A stretch of DNA of 64,000 nt from Halichondria panicea (lineage: Eukaryota; Porifera; Demospongiae; Suberitida; Halichondriidae), in contig NC_087393.1 in NCBI RefSeq assembly GCF_963675165.1, positions 886,002-950,001 of the forward strand, in the 5' to 3' direction. Below the pieces are notes generated by a model, which saw nothing but the letters and a program-made list of their open reading frames with translations, ran no database searches and was not told the origin of the DNA. Position numbers and translations under genes: made by a program. This document shows, in pieces, positions 12,348-24,080 of the stretch; the stretch's first letter is position 1, and each line of letters opens with the position of its first letter.

Positions 12348-15300
12348 CACAGTCAGCTTTACCGTATCCCTCGTGCGGCTACGCCTCGAGGCATAATTAT
12401 AGCCTCAGGGAGTACACATAATTGTACAAGTACTCTAGCTGCACTGTAGGTGTGAGCACAGTGAAAACTGACCTGGTAGGATGTTAAGCTGCTGCAGATC
12501 AGTTCTATCAGGACGATTGCGGAGCTTCTTCTGAAGATTGTCAGCATTCTGTGTGTGGAAGGAGGGGGGAATGACATGATCACCTGATGTATATATATGC
12601 AGTAGGATGTATAGAGAAATCTTACACAAACATACGTGTAGTCATGTTTCAAGGAAGTCATTGTTCCAATACACACATGTTAGGAGGTAATCATACCTCA
12701 TTGTCAATGAGCCTTTCAAAGGACCAAATATGAGCCAAAAACAAAAATTATAAACAAGCAATTACCGTTCACATTCAAAGTCTTATTTGTACGAGGTAAT
12801 GCACTGAGACTCACAATACATGCACGCGTACATATATGCTAGCAGGTCTTGATAGTATAATGATTACATGAACCTACCTTAGCTCTTTGCAGCTGCTGGG
12901 TTTGGGTGAATAGTTTTGGGGCCGTCGGTAGAGACAGAGCTGTGTGTGTGTGAGTGTGTGTGTGTGTGTGTGTGAGGGTGTGTGTGTGTGTGTGTGTGTG
13001 TGCTCGGGTGTGTGTGTACAGTACATACGATACGTCACTATTTGTTTATACACAGCACTTGGCCAGGTCACCACTCAGACATAGCTAGCTGTCCAAAAAA
13101 TCACTCCTTCTAGTCAAGAAATGCTAATTTCTACTCAAGAATGCTAGAACAATACATCTCCATGGTTTTATGATAGCTAGCTGGGGCAGTACAGTACGTG
13201 TAAGTGTCTTATCAACCATCTACATGTACGTACACTCTTTGCTGTATATTGCAAATAGCACGAGCTTGTAGTAAGGGACACAGTTCAGTGCACAATTTCA
13301 ATTCCAATATAAACACTACATCACTAAAACAAGCCTATAATAGGATCGTTTGAAACTAGTGTACGAAATCATTGAGCAGAAAATGGCAGGTACTCATTTG
13401 GGATTAACATAATCGACCAGCTGCTTCTAAGATGGTCGGCCACAAAACCGAACCAGTGCCATACAACCCGTAAAAGGCCTACAAAATGTAAGTCTGCAGT
13501 TGTATGCAAGTGGTACAAAATTGAGAGGTTTCCAAGGCTACTATACACCCAGCCACAGCTGTACACTGTACCGTAACACAAGCTAATGTCAATTGAGGTG
13601 TATTCCCAGCCAGCAATAAATATCCATTTCCTAACTCTACCCACGAACTAAAGCCGGAGCACTTGTACTAGCTCAGTTGATGCACTGAAAGAGGCCATTC
13701 AACTCAAAGCAAACCCAGACCCAAAAAGAGATCTAGTGAAATTAAACCACACCAAAAACATAATTAAATGTATTTTATAAACATGGATTGATGAGTGCCT
13801 GTATCTAATTTCCAACGGTTTTATGGATTAGCTTACAGCAAGAAAGGCGGGCATCAGTTTAAGTTTCACTGCTCAAGTTACAGCTAAAAATTATAAGTAC
13901 ACACACCATAACATGTAATAGAGGTTAGAAATGCACTACTGCAATCAGAGAAGATATCAAGTAATACAGGTGACAGAATTCTGACACCAATTAATACACT
14001 AATTTTTCACATTTACTGGATAATTAATCTTTCTTTGTGGATGTCAAACAGGCTAGGGGGTTGTATATCATTACACTGCATGTTAAGATGTTGCTACTGA
14101 AACAATTACAAAACACTCTAATGAAATTAAGGACAAGGCTTCAATGAACTCAATGCAATTAAGTGAACAGATCTGGCCAAAATATGACCACAGTAGCCAT
14201 CCTGGCTCTCTTAGCAACCACTGTAGACTACCCAAAGGTCGAAGTACGTAATAGACTGTGAGAAGATAAGAACCATCAAACGGCCATTAGATACAGCTGT
14301 GAAATCTAGCACAATACAGCATAGTGATTTAATTAATTATTATAACAATAATTATATCCACACAAAACAATACAGTACACACTCAATTATTGGAAGCGGC
14401 TGTTTCGTGCAGAGGAGTCAAACGTACAAAATGTATCATATAACACGAACAATAAGAGAGTAATTTCAGGGGCAGCTGTCATTAGAGTCTTTAATGTGGT
14501 CTGCTAGCACACCACACAAGACATATTGACTGTCCATCAATTAGCCCATGTAACGGATGGGTAGACAAACAACAATATAACATTATACACCCACACACTA
14601 TATTATGTGAATCCTTAAAGCCTGGCTAGTACGTCTCGACCACTTCATTCAGCAGCTGGACGTATAGTTATTATAGTCGTTTTGTTATATCTTTTTGATG
14701 ACTTCTTGTCCCCATATAATTATAGGAGTCGCCGAGCTCCCGGGAACAGTATAGCCATGCAGGCCTTATAGAATATCCTATCATGTAGTTCGTGTAGTTC
14801 ACATGCTATTCAGATATTGTTCCACACCCACATACAGCTAATACCATTGACAGACTAGACTAGAGCCCTACACAAAGAGCTATTCTAATTATAGTATTTG
14901 GAAAAATAGGATTGTTGCCAAACAGTCCTTGAGGTTAGAGCTCCACATATTCCCACACTGGCTGCATGCATATACACCTACATTGTGATTGGAATGGCCT
15001 CAGGCTATGCCCTGCAACAATGTGATTTGGATTGGCCTCAGGCTACACTCAGCAGTGAATATCTATCTACACAGTGCCATGGAAATGTGGGCCCCAGGCA
15101 CCTATCATTAGCTGGGAGCTTTGCCTAACTGGGTCCTAATGTCATTACGCTGGCCACAGTGCCAACTAGTGGTCAACATTGTAAGGCGTATTATAGAGTC
15201 ACCTTCACCAGCAAACAAACCAGGCCATACATTAATCAATCTCAAAAACCATAGATTAGATTAAGGAGAAAAAGTCTATCAATACCCAGTGTATGAAAGT

Positions 15301-18300
15301 ATAACTTGCACTGATGTCACCTGCACTCCCTAAGGCCATTGACTAGTGCACGTATCACAGAGCTAGCACACATTCCTGACCATGTAACTCACAGTGTAAG
15401 GGAAGTGGCTCACACTACCCTAAAGGGACGAACACAATCGGAAACAACAAGCACAGCTGTTGAACTAAGACCACATACACACACAAGTGTAGACTATCTC
15501 TCTACTATAGAGTACATGCAGCTACTGTATACGCAGCTATACTGCACACAGCTACTATTAGTACAACAACCAGTAGGTTGTACATAGGATTGACAGTGCA
15601 GTTGTGTGTGTTTTCAATTATTATTACACATTAATCTATACTCAGTACAGCTACTATAATTTATTCACAGCCATTAGTTAGTTAGTTGCAGGCAAATTAA
15701 AGGCCTGAGAGTCTTGAGACAGTTAATTAAATTAAATCAATACAATTATGCAATTACAGGAAAAGCTGGTGAAAATGCAAGTCACAATCAAATCAAAACA
15801 TTACAAAATAACAGTTATGTATTGAGTAATTGAATGTGAAACAACCATATATATATAAGGCCATATACCTATACGATGTGATGGGACGGTTTATTGGTAA
15901 ACAAGAGAAATACACGAGAGAGACCACCACAATAAAGGGGCTAGGTGAGGTAACACTAACAGAACAATACTATACCACTATACTCAACAATCCCATATTA
16001 TATAGCTACTACAAACGCTCGCTCGACCTAACACAATAGAAAAGAGAACAGGTGCTCAACAAAACCAGGCCCCTCATCAGCTACTAAATCATGACATCAC
16101 ACAAATTAATTTATTAGAGGATAACAGCAGGAACTCTACTACTAAGGAAATACTAGCTTTTGAAGTGGCCACAAAACCCCGCTTTAAATTATACAGTACA
16201 TTAGACAAGGTAGATTAATTGTGGACATAATTATCTATACAGTCAGGGATAACTCACGAGGTAGAATGTTCCTCTGGACGAGGTCTTGTCTCCCCACTCT
16301 GTGTCTGAGTCTCTTCTCGAGCTCTGCAATGGGAGAAAGCAACCATTGTTAGTGACAGAAATGAGAGGGCTCTTTACACAATATATCATACTGGAGAGTG
16401 GGGGAAAGAAAGGGGAGAGATTGGGGAAGGAAAGGGGAGACAGTGTATAGAGCTACACAACAGTATTGAACAGATACATTGAGCAACATTCAGCCAATGA
16501 GCATTGACAGCTGTGCTTACTGCTATGTTGCATGGTTACACAGAGGCCACCTCCAGCTACATGTACGAGGGACACATGACACCGATACATATAATTATGG
16601 GGGATGTATATAAACCTGCTGAGTGTATGGGTGCAGGTAGTTAGTGGTCACTAACGAGAGGGCACGAGGTAGCTGAGCCAACAAGCCTAACAGAACTGAA
16701 GCCAAATCTTCTGCAAACACCTGTCACTGGCCACAAAACCACTCACTTAGCGAGATCATTATAGCTACAATTATAATGTCAGTCTACAAAACCACTGATG
16801 GTTACCACTAGCTTCACTGTGATGAATGTTGCTTGTACAGAGCTATGGTCTATACAGTGGTAGTATATATATGAAATGCATGTTTCCAGGACATGCTTAT
16901 GCAATGGGGTATGTCAATGGGGTATGTGTAGGGGTCGAAAACAGGTGCTAAGTGGAGCACAATACCCACAGAAATGAGACGGATCATTAATTCGAAATTA
17001 ACACTTACAATATTCATTGTATGATTGAAAAGAAGTATCAGGTGTGACAAATAAAGCAATGGCCTGATTTTAAAGTATATTTACATAAAAAGATTCTGGG
17101 CAGTTTGAATTTTACACCACTTGAATTAGTAGACCACTTAACCACATGTACTACAACATGCCCCCAGGTTGTAGCTTAATAAGATACTACACACATAAAG
17201 CAAGATATAATTATGAGAACAAATTTTCAATTAGTGAATAATAACAATGAGCGGAAACAGTCACACCAGGAAAACAATACTAAATTACTCCCTAAAGACC
17301 ACCATACACCAGGAAACTTTCAGGCAATTCATTGCCTACTATGGTTGTTGTCTGGAAGTTGCCTGGTCCATTGTAGGCAATAAATTGCCTGAAAGTTTCC
17401 TGGTGTATGGTGGTCTTTAGGGAGTAATTTCCCAATATCCCCCACTCCCTCTACCAGTAGTAGGGCTTAGTACAGTCCCTGTGTTACGGTCTCTCCTGGA
17501 GACAAAAAGGCTTATAAATAATACTTATTAGTGGGACTGTAACCTACAACACAGCACATAGGGACGTTGTGTATTTCCCATGTCACTCAATTAGCTTCTC
17601 TTTGTGTCTTAAGCTCTCCAATTATTCTAAGCAAATGTGTCCAAATATTAGATTAACCACACAACAAGTTGGTGCATCGCCAGCATTGTAATGCCGAGAA
17701 TCATGAGTGATATAGGATGCTGACTAATAAACACTGTGAGTATTGTAATAATATCGATCGAGATAGTAGACTCTTACTTGCAGTATTGTAACGCCACAAG
17801 ATAGCTGGGTCTTGCTAATAAACACTGCAGTATTGTAATACGTAGAGATAAACGAAAACACACCAACCTATTTCCGATAGCTATCATACAGAAAGTTTAC
17901 ACAACCTCTTTCAATCACCAGCTTCAATCACTGAAAAGCATGACTAGGATAGCTGTTGGAAGCCAAGGGGGGCCTCGTCTTTAATGGGCACGATGGGAAC
18001 AATTTGATTAGTTAGTATCTAATTGAACACAATTTGATTTAAGTCAATACCTGTATCAACCACCATTGCCAAGCTACTGAACTAGCTACTATAGTACTCC
18101 TACAGTTGAGGCACCAGCTGCTGCATTTTACCATAGATAGAACAGTTCTATCTATTGATTTTACAGATGCAGGTATAGTTATTGCTCAGCAGACCAACTA
18201 TGACCAATGATAATTATATACATTGGAAGCTAACTAGCCATTGCAGCTCTATGCAAACTAATGGATTCCATATTCTGCATAGCACAAATGCTCAGATATA

Positions 18301-19121
18301 CATGCAAGCATAATTTATAATGTACAGGTTGTATATAATTATACCTAGGCTCCTGTGTAATAATTAACTAGTTACATGTGCAGTACAGTACATAGCCTTG
18401 TGCACAGCTACAGATTCTCTACATGCTGGTGTTCACTGCAGCTGTTCACTCTGCAGTATTTAATAGGGCCTACAGGCTAAGCTAGTCACACAACTAACCT
18501 AGTACAGTGCCACCATGGGGGGTCCTCATTTTAGTCACAGTGAGCTTGAATCCAGTGAGTATAGCAATCAATCTCTCCACCTATTAAACTGTTGCTGACT
18601 AGCTACTAATCACTCTTGGCTATTAGCTGTATATACAGTCAAGGCTGTGGTAAAATAGTTAGACAGACAGACAGGAAATACTAGGCACAGGATATAGCAG
18701 GGGTTGGACTTGAGAGTCGAGGCTTGTGGTCGAATAATGCATCTGCAGCAATAAGCACAATACTGTGCTGCCCCCACAATGCATCCACCATCGCTAGCTT
18801 TCGTGTAAATTCAAGTGTTACGAATCAGCCTAGTATGCATGTATGTAGACTATGTATGTATCATCGCCTACTGCAAATATTATGAGCCTACTCTGCCAAT
18901 ATGTAAACTGAATGACATTATGGCCACAAGTAATCACTACCAGCTACGTCAACAAGCACACACACCAGTGACAGTACACACACTAGCGCTAGACCAGAGC
19001 AATGGAACGCACCTTCCTCGATCATCGCCCTGTCTCTGGTCGTTACATCGACTGAGCTCTGAGGGGATGTGACAAAGTCAAGGAGGGGGTCCAGGAAGTC
19101 ATGTAGGTCTGATGCAGCCAT
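8487..19121 (-). CDS. MRTF: Myocardin-related transcription factor (MRTF), SRF coactivator
   Basis: Seven exons: 19013-19121, 16258-16323, 12878-12939, 12473-12548, 9794-11825, 9478-9620, 8487-9064. They sum to 3,066 nt, encoding 1,021 residues with every phase matching. MRTFs bind G-actin through RPEL repeats and activate SRF when actin polymerises. RPEL1 is at about residues 38-58 (LEKRLRHRVGRQDLVQRNIL), RPEL2 at about 83-103 (LRNRPDRTDLQQLNIL) and RPEL3 at about 128-150 (LNEKLANRPGPIQLIKDRIL), preceded by the conserved GLQAKQ. The basic SRF-binding box ends in KLRYHEYVPP (about 305-316). A Q-rich stretch (about 340-355) and a SAP domain (about 425-465) follow. There is a short helical zipper-like segment near 560 (FEEMLQQKKR) and an acidic activation region with SFSDLLDIIKGD (exon 6). 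The chosen ATG (19121) has a strong context (GCCATGG); an in-frame ATG lies 27 nt upstream. Confidence 0.95.
11826..11975. repeat. (TG)n/(GTGA)n microsatellite at MRTF exon 5 acceptor
   Basis: On the minus strand this is a CA/CTCA-rich tract ending directly in the acceptor CACACAG of MRTF exon 5. It serves as that exon's polypyrimidine region. Confidence 0.75.
12225..12402 (-). mobile_element. MITE copy, CGAGGCATAA family (5' part)
   Basis: On the minus strand it begins TTATGCCTCGAGGCGTAGCC and continues into an (AGAC)n tract and a body ending in the GAGAACGTGGCTAGAAGCC region. It is nearly the reverse complement of 24087-24215 (plus), which gives the second copy in this window. It lies in MRTF intron 4. 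Confidence 0.6.
12940..16257. other. MRTF intron 2, no other gene seen
   Basis: This 3.3 kb intron begins at the exon 2 donor (GTGAGT on the minus strand) and ends in a (CA)n tract just before exon 3 (about 12940-13015). The rest is unique AT-rich sequence. Short ORFs at 13369-13644, 15339-15587 and 15830-16039 have no splice or family support. Confidence 0.55.
16324..19012. other. MRTF intron 1
   Basis: This 2.7 kb intron separates the short first coding exon from the RPEL1 exon. It contains one near-perfect foldback MITE (17282-17430) and otherwise unique AT-rich DNA. No coding exon of another gene was recognised. Confidence 0.55.
17282..17430. mobile_element. 149-bp foldback MITE with ~47-bp arms
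   Basis: The left arm (from AAATTACTCCCTAAAGACC) and right arm (ending GGTCTTTAGGGAGTAATTT) are nearly perfect reverse complements over about 47 bp, around a core of about 50 bp. No coding capacity. It lies in MRTF intron 1. Confidence 0.85.
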
Positions 19122-19534
19122 GGCTGAAGGGAAGGTGCGTGCAATCATGTGAGTGACATCTAAGCAACCAGACTTGTGTGTAGTGTAGTGATAATGACTG
19201 ATTGCAAACTAGCTTTATTTACATTAGACTATTATTTTTATTTAGCAAGCCAATATTCATATCATGTCTTTATGCAGTTGGCAGACCTTGGTCACGATAG
19301 TAGAGTAGTAGATGACTTGTATAAAGGCTTGATAGAGGCTTCTATAGACTTTGATACTATGTACTGGCGAGTAGTATAGTATAAGCTAGCTAGCTAGCTA
19401 TGTACGTACGTTGGCTTGATTGATGTGTCCTTTTAGAGATCTCCGTAAACTAGCCAATTAACATGATGTCACCTTGCTGACTCAGCATGTTTGTAGAAAC
19501 TACTGACCCCCGGCCCTGTGCTGATATTAATAAT
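19122..19534. promoter_or_regulatory. Divergent MRTF / STX8 promoter with a perfect MARE
   Basis: The 413 bp between the two start codons contains TGCTGACTCAGCA at 19475-19487, a perfect 13-bp palindromic Maf recognition element. It ends 47 bp before the STX8 ATG. The interval also holds CCAATTA just upstream (about 19454) and a GCTAGCTAGCTAG run at about 19385. No TATA box was identified. Confidence 0.5.
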
Positions 19535-22500
19535 ATGCCTTCTTCAAGCAAGGATAACTGGTAAGGAGTCTATTATATAACACTTTAGGTATCCCACTGT
19601 ACAATCTCTAGGCTTTCTGTAGATGTGTACTGTCTTTAATTAGTGATCAAACCATGAGATTACTGGATATGATACACACTCTTCCTATAATTATAGGTTG
19701 CGTAACTATGAGGCCCTGGTGGAGTTAGGGGCGCAGATCGGAGTCAAGATAAGAGAGAGAGATGCCGGCGGGTACGGGAAAAAGGTACAGTTATAATTAC
19801 GGTGTTCCACATGTCTGCGTGTACGTGTGGCCCAGTACAGTGTATACGGTAATTATTTGGCAGGCTGCATTGAGGGGGGGGGCAAGGGGGATTATTCGCC
19901 CCCCCCCTAGGATCTGGCAGATTCAATTTGTACAGCTATAATTCTAATGACTTAGCCCCTCCTACATTTTAATTAGCCCCCCTTGATCCAAAGTCCTGGA
20001 TGTAGCCCTGTTTGGTACATGTACTTGTACTTGTTGGAGATGATTGGCTAATATGCGTGAATGTGGTTATGGTGTAGAAACTACTAGAGTGTGGTTAGTT
20101 TATCTTTATTCCCCCAGCATGAGAGCTGTTGTATTCACTTGTGGACATATTTAATGCTTTGTATACAAGCTGCTTGGTTGGTATTCACCCAGTGAGTGAT
20201 CCCATTGTGCTCTTCGACATGTGTACCGGTCTGTATACTGTATCTTAGGAGTGACCCCATTGTGCTCATCCACATGTGTTAAGAATAGCCACATTGTGCT
20301 TATGTGTACTGTGATAATGGAAACATATTGTACCTTGCTGTGTTGATAATGTCCACACAATACCTGGTTCATTTGCAAGCACAATAACGAGCTTCTATAG
20401 TTGAGCAATTATTTGCAAACCCTACGCCCTCAGGTGAGCTAGTACATGTAGTAGTATAAGTGCTTGTACATTGACAAGCTCAAGTTGAGCTATTATTTTT
20501 ACAAGAAATTGTTCTTTTTACAAGCATTGTAAATCGCTGTGTTTGTTTGACTGGTTCGTAGGTTCCTTACTGTTACAAACTTTATACTTTATAACCATGT
20601 TCAGTAGACTCGCAAGCCGTCACTGTTGCAGGCGAACAGTAGACTGGTCAAACTCCGTGTTGAGACTCGTGTAAGGTTTGCCATGATATTTGTGGCAACT
20701 AACCGCATGCGGTTACCACAAGATCAATGATAGTGACGTTTCACTAGAAAACTCTACGTATCACATGCAGTATACTGACGTCACGAAAACCGCAGCCACT
20801 TAAAATATTTTCTGATATGCTGACTGTGCAACACGAGTCTCAACACAGAGTTTAACCAGTCTACTGTTTGCCTGCAACAGTGACGGCTTGTGAGTCTAAT
20901 GTTCAGTGGGTGTAGAACTAGACAGTGTGGTTAGTTAATCTCAATCTCACTAAGTGCTTCCTTCCCATACGTGTGGGCGTTAGGTGCCCTTGTGTGGGTT
21001 TGTGGTGTGAGATGTGGTCAGTGTGCCTGCCGGTGTAGGGGTTGGTGCTCATTGCTACCATGTTAGGTTACTACTTCATGTGTGGTGGGCTATGTATGGT
21101 CGTTAATATATGAGACAATTGACTCTGTGCATTAGAGTGTCCTGATGAAGGGGAATACTCTAATTTTTTTCGACACTCTATTTCGTTGTGTCTATAAAGA
21201 CGTTATTGTTCTCTGTTTCCGATATGGCCAATCGATTTCAAGTTTGGATTTCTTGACCACCGAATTCGTGTGTATCCGCCCGCCCACATGCACAAGTACA
21301 TGTATATGTCATATACTATATAACAGTAGCTGTGTGTTTAATATGCTATTGTTTCCTCTATTATTTGTGATGATAGAATACGGAAATGTCTGAGTGCCAG
21401 TTTGTATTGGGCTTTCGACATGTGTCTATCTAAATCCCCCATGTACTTTGTCTGTATATTATTTTCCTCTTTCCTTCGCAGGCCAGCAGCACTATCAGCA
21501 AGTTGCTGTCTGAGTACCAACAGAAGTTGCAGTCTCTCAAAGGAGCTCTACACACGCTCTCCACCAACTACTCAATGTATCCTCATCATTATAGTGATGT
21601 AATTATGCACTCTGTGTGTGCGTGCATGTATACAGTGGCAACATTCAAGCGACTAATGAGATCACAAATATTTCTTTGTTCTTCTAACTGTTGCTAGACA
21701 GACCGCCCCCTGCCAAGTGGAGCCCCTTTATTATGAGGGGTTGTTTTGTTTCACAAACTGTACATTTGGGACTTGATAGCCTGGCCTTTATATCACTGTT
21801 GGCTTTCCTGAGGGGTGGCCAGTGAGGAAGAGTCCACTAGCTGTAATTTGTGTGCAGCTTTAATTCCTTCACCATTGACCAGCTCAGACCATGAGTACAC
21901 TCGGAGAAAAGAGATGATCGAGGAGCTCGATGTAAAGTGAGTATAATAATTATATAATCAGTCGACTCAGGTCAATAATAATTATTGTTGATTATTTTTC
22001 ACAGGTATGAACAGTTGAGCAAGTCACGACGGACAGGCTGGTCCACAAACACACCGAATGGGGGGAGCACTGAGCCATGGGAGGGGGGTGCTCCAGGTGC
22101 CGCCCAACGACTATCGATGGATGAGATTCGCCGTGAACAGCAAGAAATGATCACTGAGCAAGACCAAGGACTGGAGAACCTGTCCAAAGCTCTGCGTAGA
22201 CAAGCCGAGATGGGGTTGGCCATGCAGGGCGAAATTACTGAGCACAATGGTGAGTCTTTCTTTAGCCTCGATCCCAGTCCCTTGTTCTCCCTTCCTTGCG
22301 GCCTGGAATCGAGGCTAGCCTTTCTTACACTATATACCTATACATGTACTGTCGGTTTGCGTGAGCCGTACATGTACTTGCTCTCACGTATACAGTGGAG
22401 CCGAGCCTAATATCTTTGTAGCAGACCGATTTGGGGAGCAATTTTTGGCTATTATAAGAGGTGGCCTTTTTGAGGGATTGTTTGTACACAAACTGCTCAT

Positions 22501-23180
22501 TTGGAACCTGGCCTTTATATCGCAATTGGCCCTTCTTCAGGGGTGGTCATTAAGAGTGGTTCCACTGTATTGGCTACTGTGACCAATGTAATGTAATATA
22601 TAGCCTTGAGCTTATACGCACATGTAGCAATGTGTTTATTGATTAAGGTAACTGTACCTCTGATCACTTTACACTGTAGATAGAAGTATGAGGCTTTGAG
22701 ACTAATGATTGTGGTGATGGTTGTTGCTCCATGCAGCCCTGATTGACGAGATAGATGGTGCTGCCACCAAGACTGATGACAAGATACGCTTCCACACACG
22801 GAGGGTGGAGGAGGTACGGAGAAAAGACAGCTGCAAGTGTACCTGTGGTGAGTTACCAACGCAACGTGTCGGAATTAGTTGTAAAAATGAAGTTTCAGTT
22901 TTAAATGCCAACCTTACGTACAGCATTGCTACATTCACATCTAACCCCTCCACCCACACACTCTGGTTACTATTAGGTTACTACGCCATAACTGTACCTT
23001 TGTGTATACCACTCCTGATACCTTTGTGTATACCACACACAGCATCACTACATGCACAGCTAGTCTATTACCCCCCCCCCACACATACACACACACACTA
23101 CAGCTCTGGTGTCTACCATTCTCCTGCTGTTACTGGCCATTATTGTCATTGCAGCCGTACCCTACGGGGGAAAGGGATAG
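19535..23180 (+). CDS. STX8: Syntaxin-8 (Qc-SNARE)
   Basis: Seven exons: 19535-19560, 19697-19784, 21482-21576, 21883-21936, 22005-22249, 22737-22847, 23104-23180. They encode 231 residues (human 236) with all phases consistent. STX8 is the Qc-SNARE of late-endosomal fusion complexes. The SNARE motif runs from about EQDQGLENLSKALRRQ through IDEIDGAATKTDDKIRFHTR. A cysteine-containing juxtamembrane stretch (KDSCKCTC) precedes a C-terminal anchor (about residues 208-226, STILLLLLAIIVIAAV) with a very short lumenal tail. The N-terminal region should be the helical Habc-like domain. Position 168 (codon 22243-22245), where the family has the ionic zero-layer glutamine, is histidine (EITEHNALIDE). 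Exons 3-7 lie inside the tandem duplication. The donor of exon 3 (AT|GTATCC) is weaker than the others. Confidence 0.93.
20605..20898. mobile_element. hAT-like MITE with 8-bp target duplication
   Basis: Terminal inverted repeats start TAGACTCGCAAGCCGTCACT and end in the complementary GGCTTGTGAGTCTA. The flanking direct repeat ATGTTCAG (20597-20604 and 20899-20906) is an 8-bp target-site duplication, typical of hAT elements. It lies in STX8 intron 2. A partial relative is at about 2046-2125. Confidence 0.8.
22388..22572 (+). mobile_element. MITE with TACAGTGGA ends in STX8 intron
   Basis: The left end is TACAGTGGAGCC and the right end GGTTCCACTGTA, imperfect terminal inverted repeats. The body carries GGTGGCCTTTTTGAGGG and GGCCCTTCTTCAGGGGTGG. 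A diverged relative is at about 21636-21840. Both are also present in unit 2, so they predate the duplication. Confidence 0.6.
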
Positions 23181-23358
23181 CTCAATCGAACATTGTCTGT
23201 GTTTGTGTGTGCCATTATAAGTTAAATGTTCACTCTTATTGTGTTTATCCATGTCAATTACAGTGTTGATGTAGATCTAATGGATATTGAGTGTACTTGG
23301 AAAAGAGCGTGTTAGGTATTTGCTAGAATTAAGAGCGAGCAGGCAGCAGCATGCCAGG

Positions 23359-23635
23359 ATGGACAAGGTGAAGGTGAACAAAGGGACTAAAGTACCAGTG
23401 GACCAAACTAAACAGCGACCAGGCTCAGCCAAGAAACCATCTCGTAAGATTATAGAGTATCTAGGTACACAGTTATATAAACACTGGCTAGCAATGTCCT
23501 CTTGTTTCTCTGTTAGACTCTCGTCGTAAGAGACCTCCGAAACGTCTTTCCCAGCGGCCCAACGATGTGTACATCAATCGTTCCTCCCAGTTTGCAGGGC
23601 AGCTGTCTCGTTGCAAGAGGATTTTCGATCAAGGG

Positions 23636-23670
<35 letters not shown>

Positions 23671-23968
23671 AGTGTATAGTTGTGGATGGATAGAATTGTG
23701 TCCACTGCTCGCATTACTAGCTCAAATGGAAAGCTCACTTAAACTGTATGTGTCTTGGTTATATATAGTATTATGTATTGTGTGTGTGATGCTATAGCCA
23801 TTACTGACCCTCCCCCTCAGGTTCCAAGAGGTAACGGTACATGGTCTAGGTGCTGCGATCCATCGAGCTATCAATCTGTCGTTGCAGCTGCGAGAGAACT
23901 ACACCCTCTCCACTCACACCACCACCTCCACCGTGCAGCTGGTGGACGACCTGGAGCCATTGACAGAT
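23359..23968 (+). pseudogene. POP7-like copy 1, lacking the last exon
   Basis: Three exons (23359-23443, 23517-23634, 23821-23968) match POP7 exons 1-3 of the right-hand copy, with intact splice sites and reading frame. They encode MDKVKVNKGTK through DDLEPLTD. The final exon carrying the conserved SSAIHIRL strand is absent. After the exon 3 donor (GTATGT) comes a 1.47 kb repeat insertion, then unrelated sequence. Reading on into the intron adds 51 codons before a stop at 24121. Splicing across to the exon at 30872 is conceivable but would skip the whole second unit. It is best regarded as a 3'-truncated duplicate. Confidence 0.75.
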
Positions 23969-24080
23969 GTATGTGAGTGGGTAATGGTCTTCTCATTAAC
24001 TTCCTACAACTGGCCTGCCTATTTTGAAGCAATCTTGGGTTCCTACAGCAAGATGAATGTGAACATATGCTATTTACATT

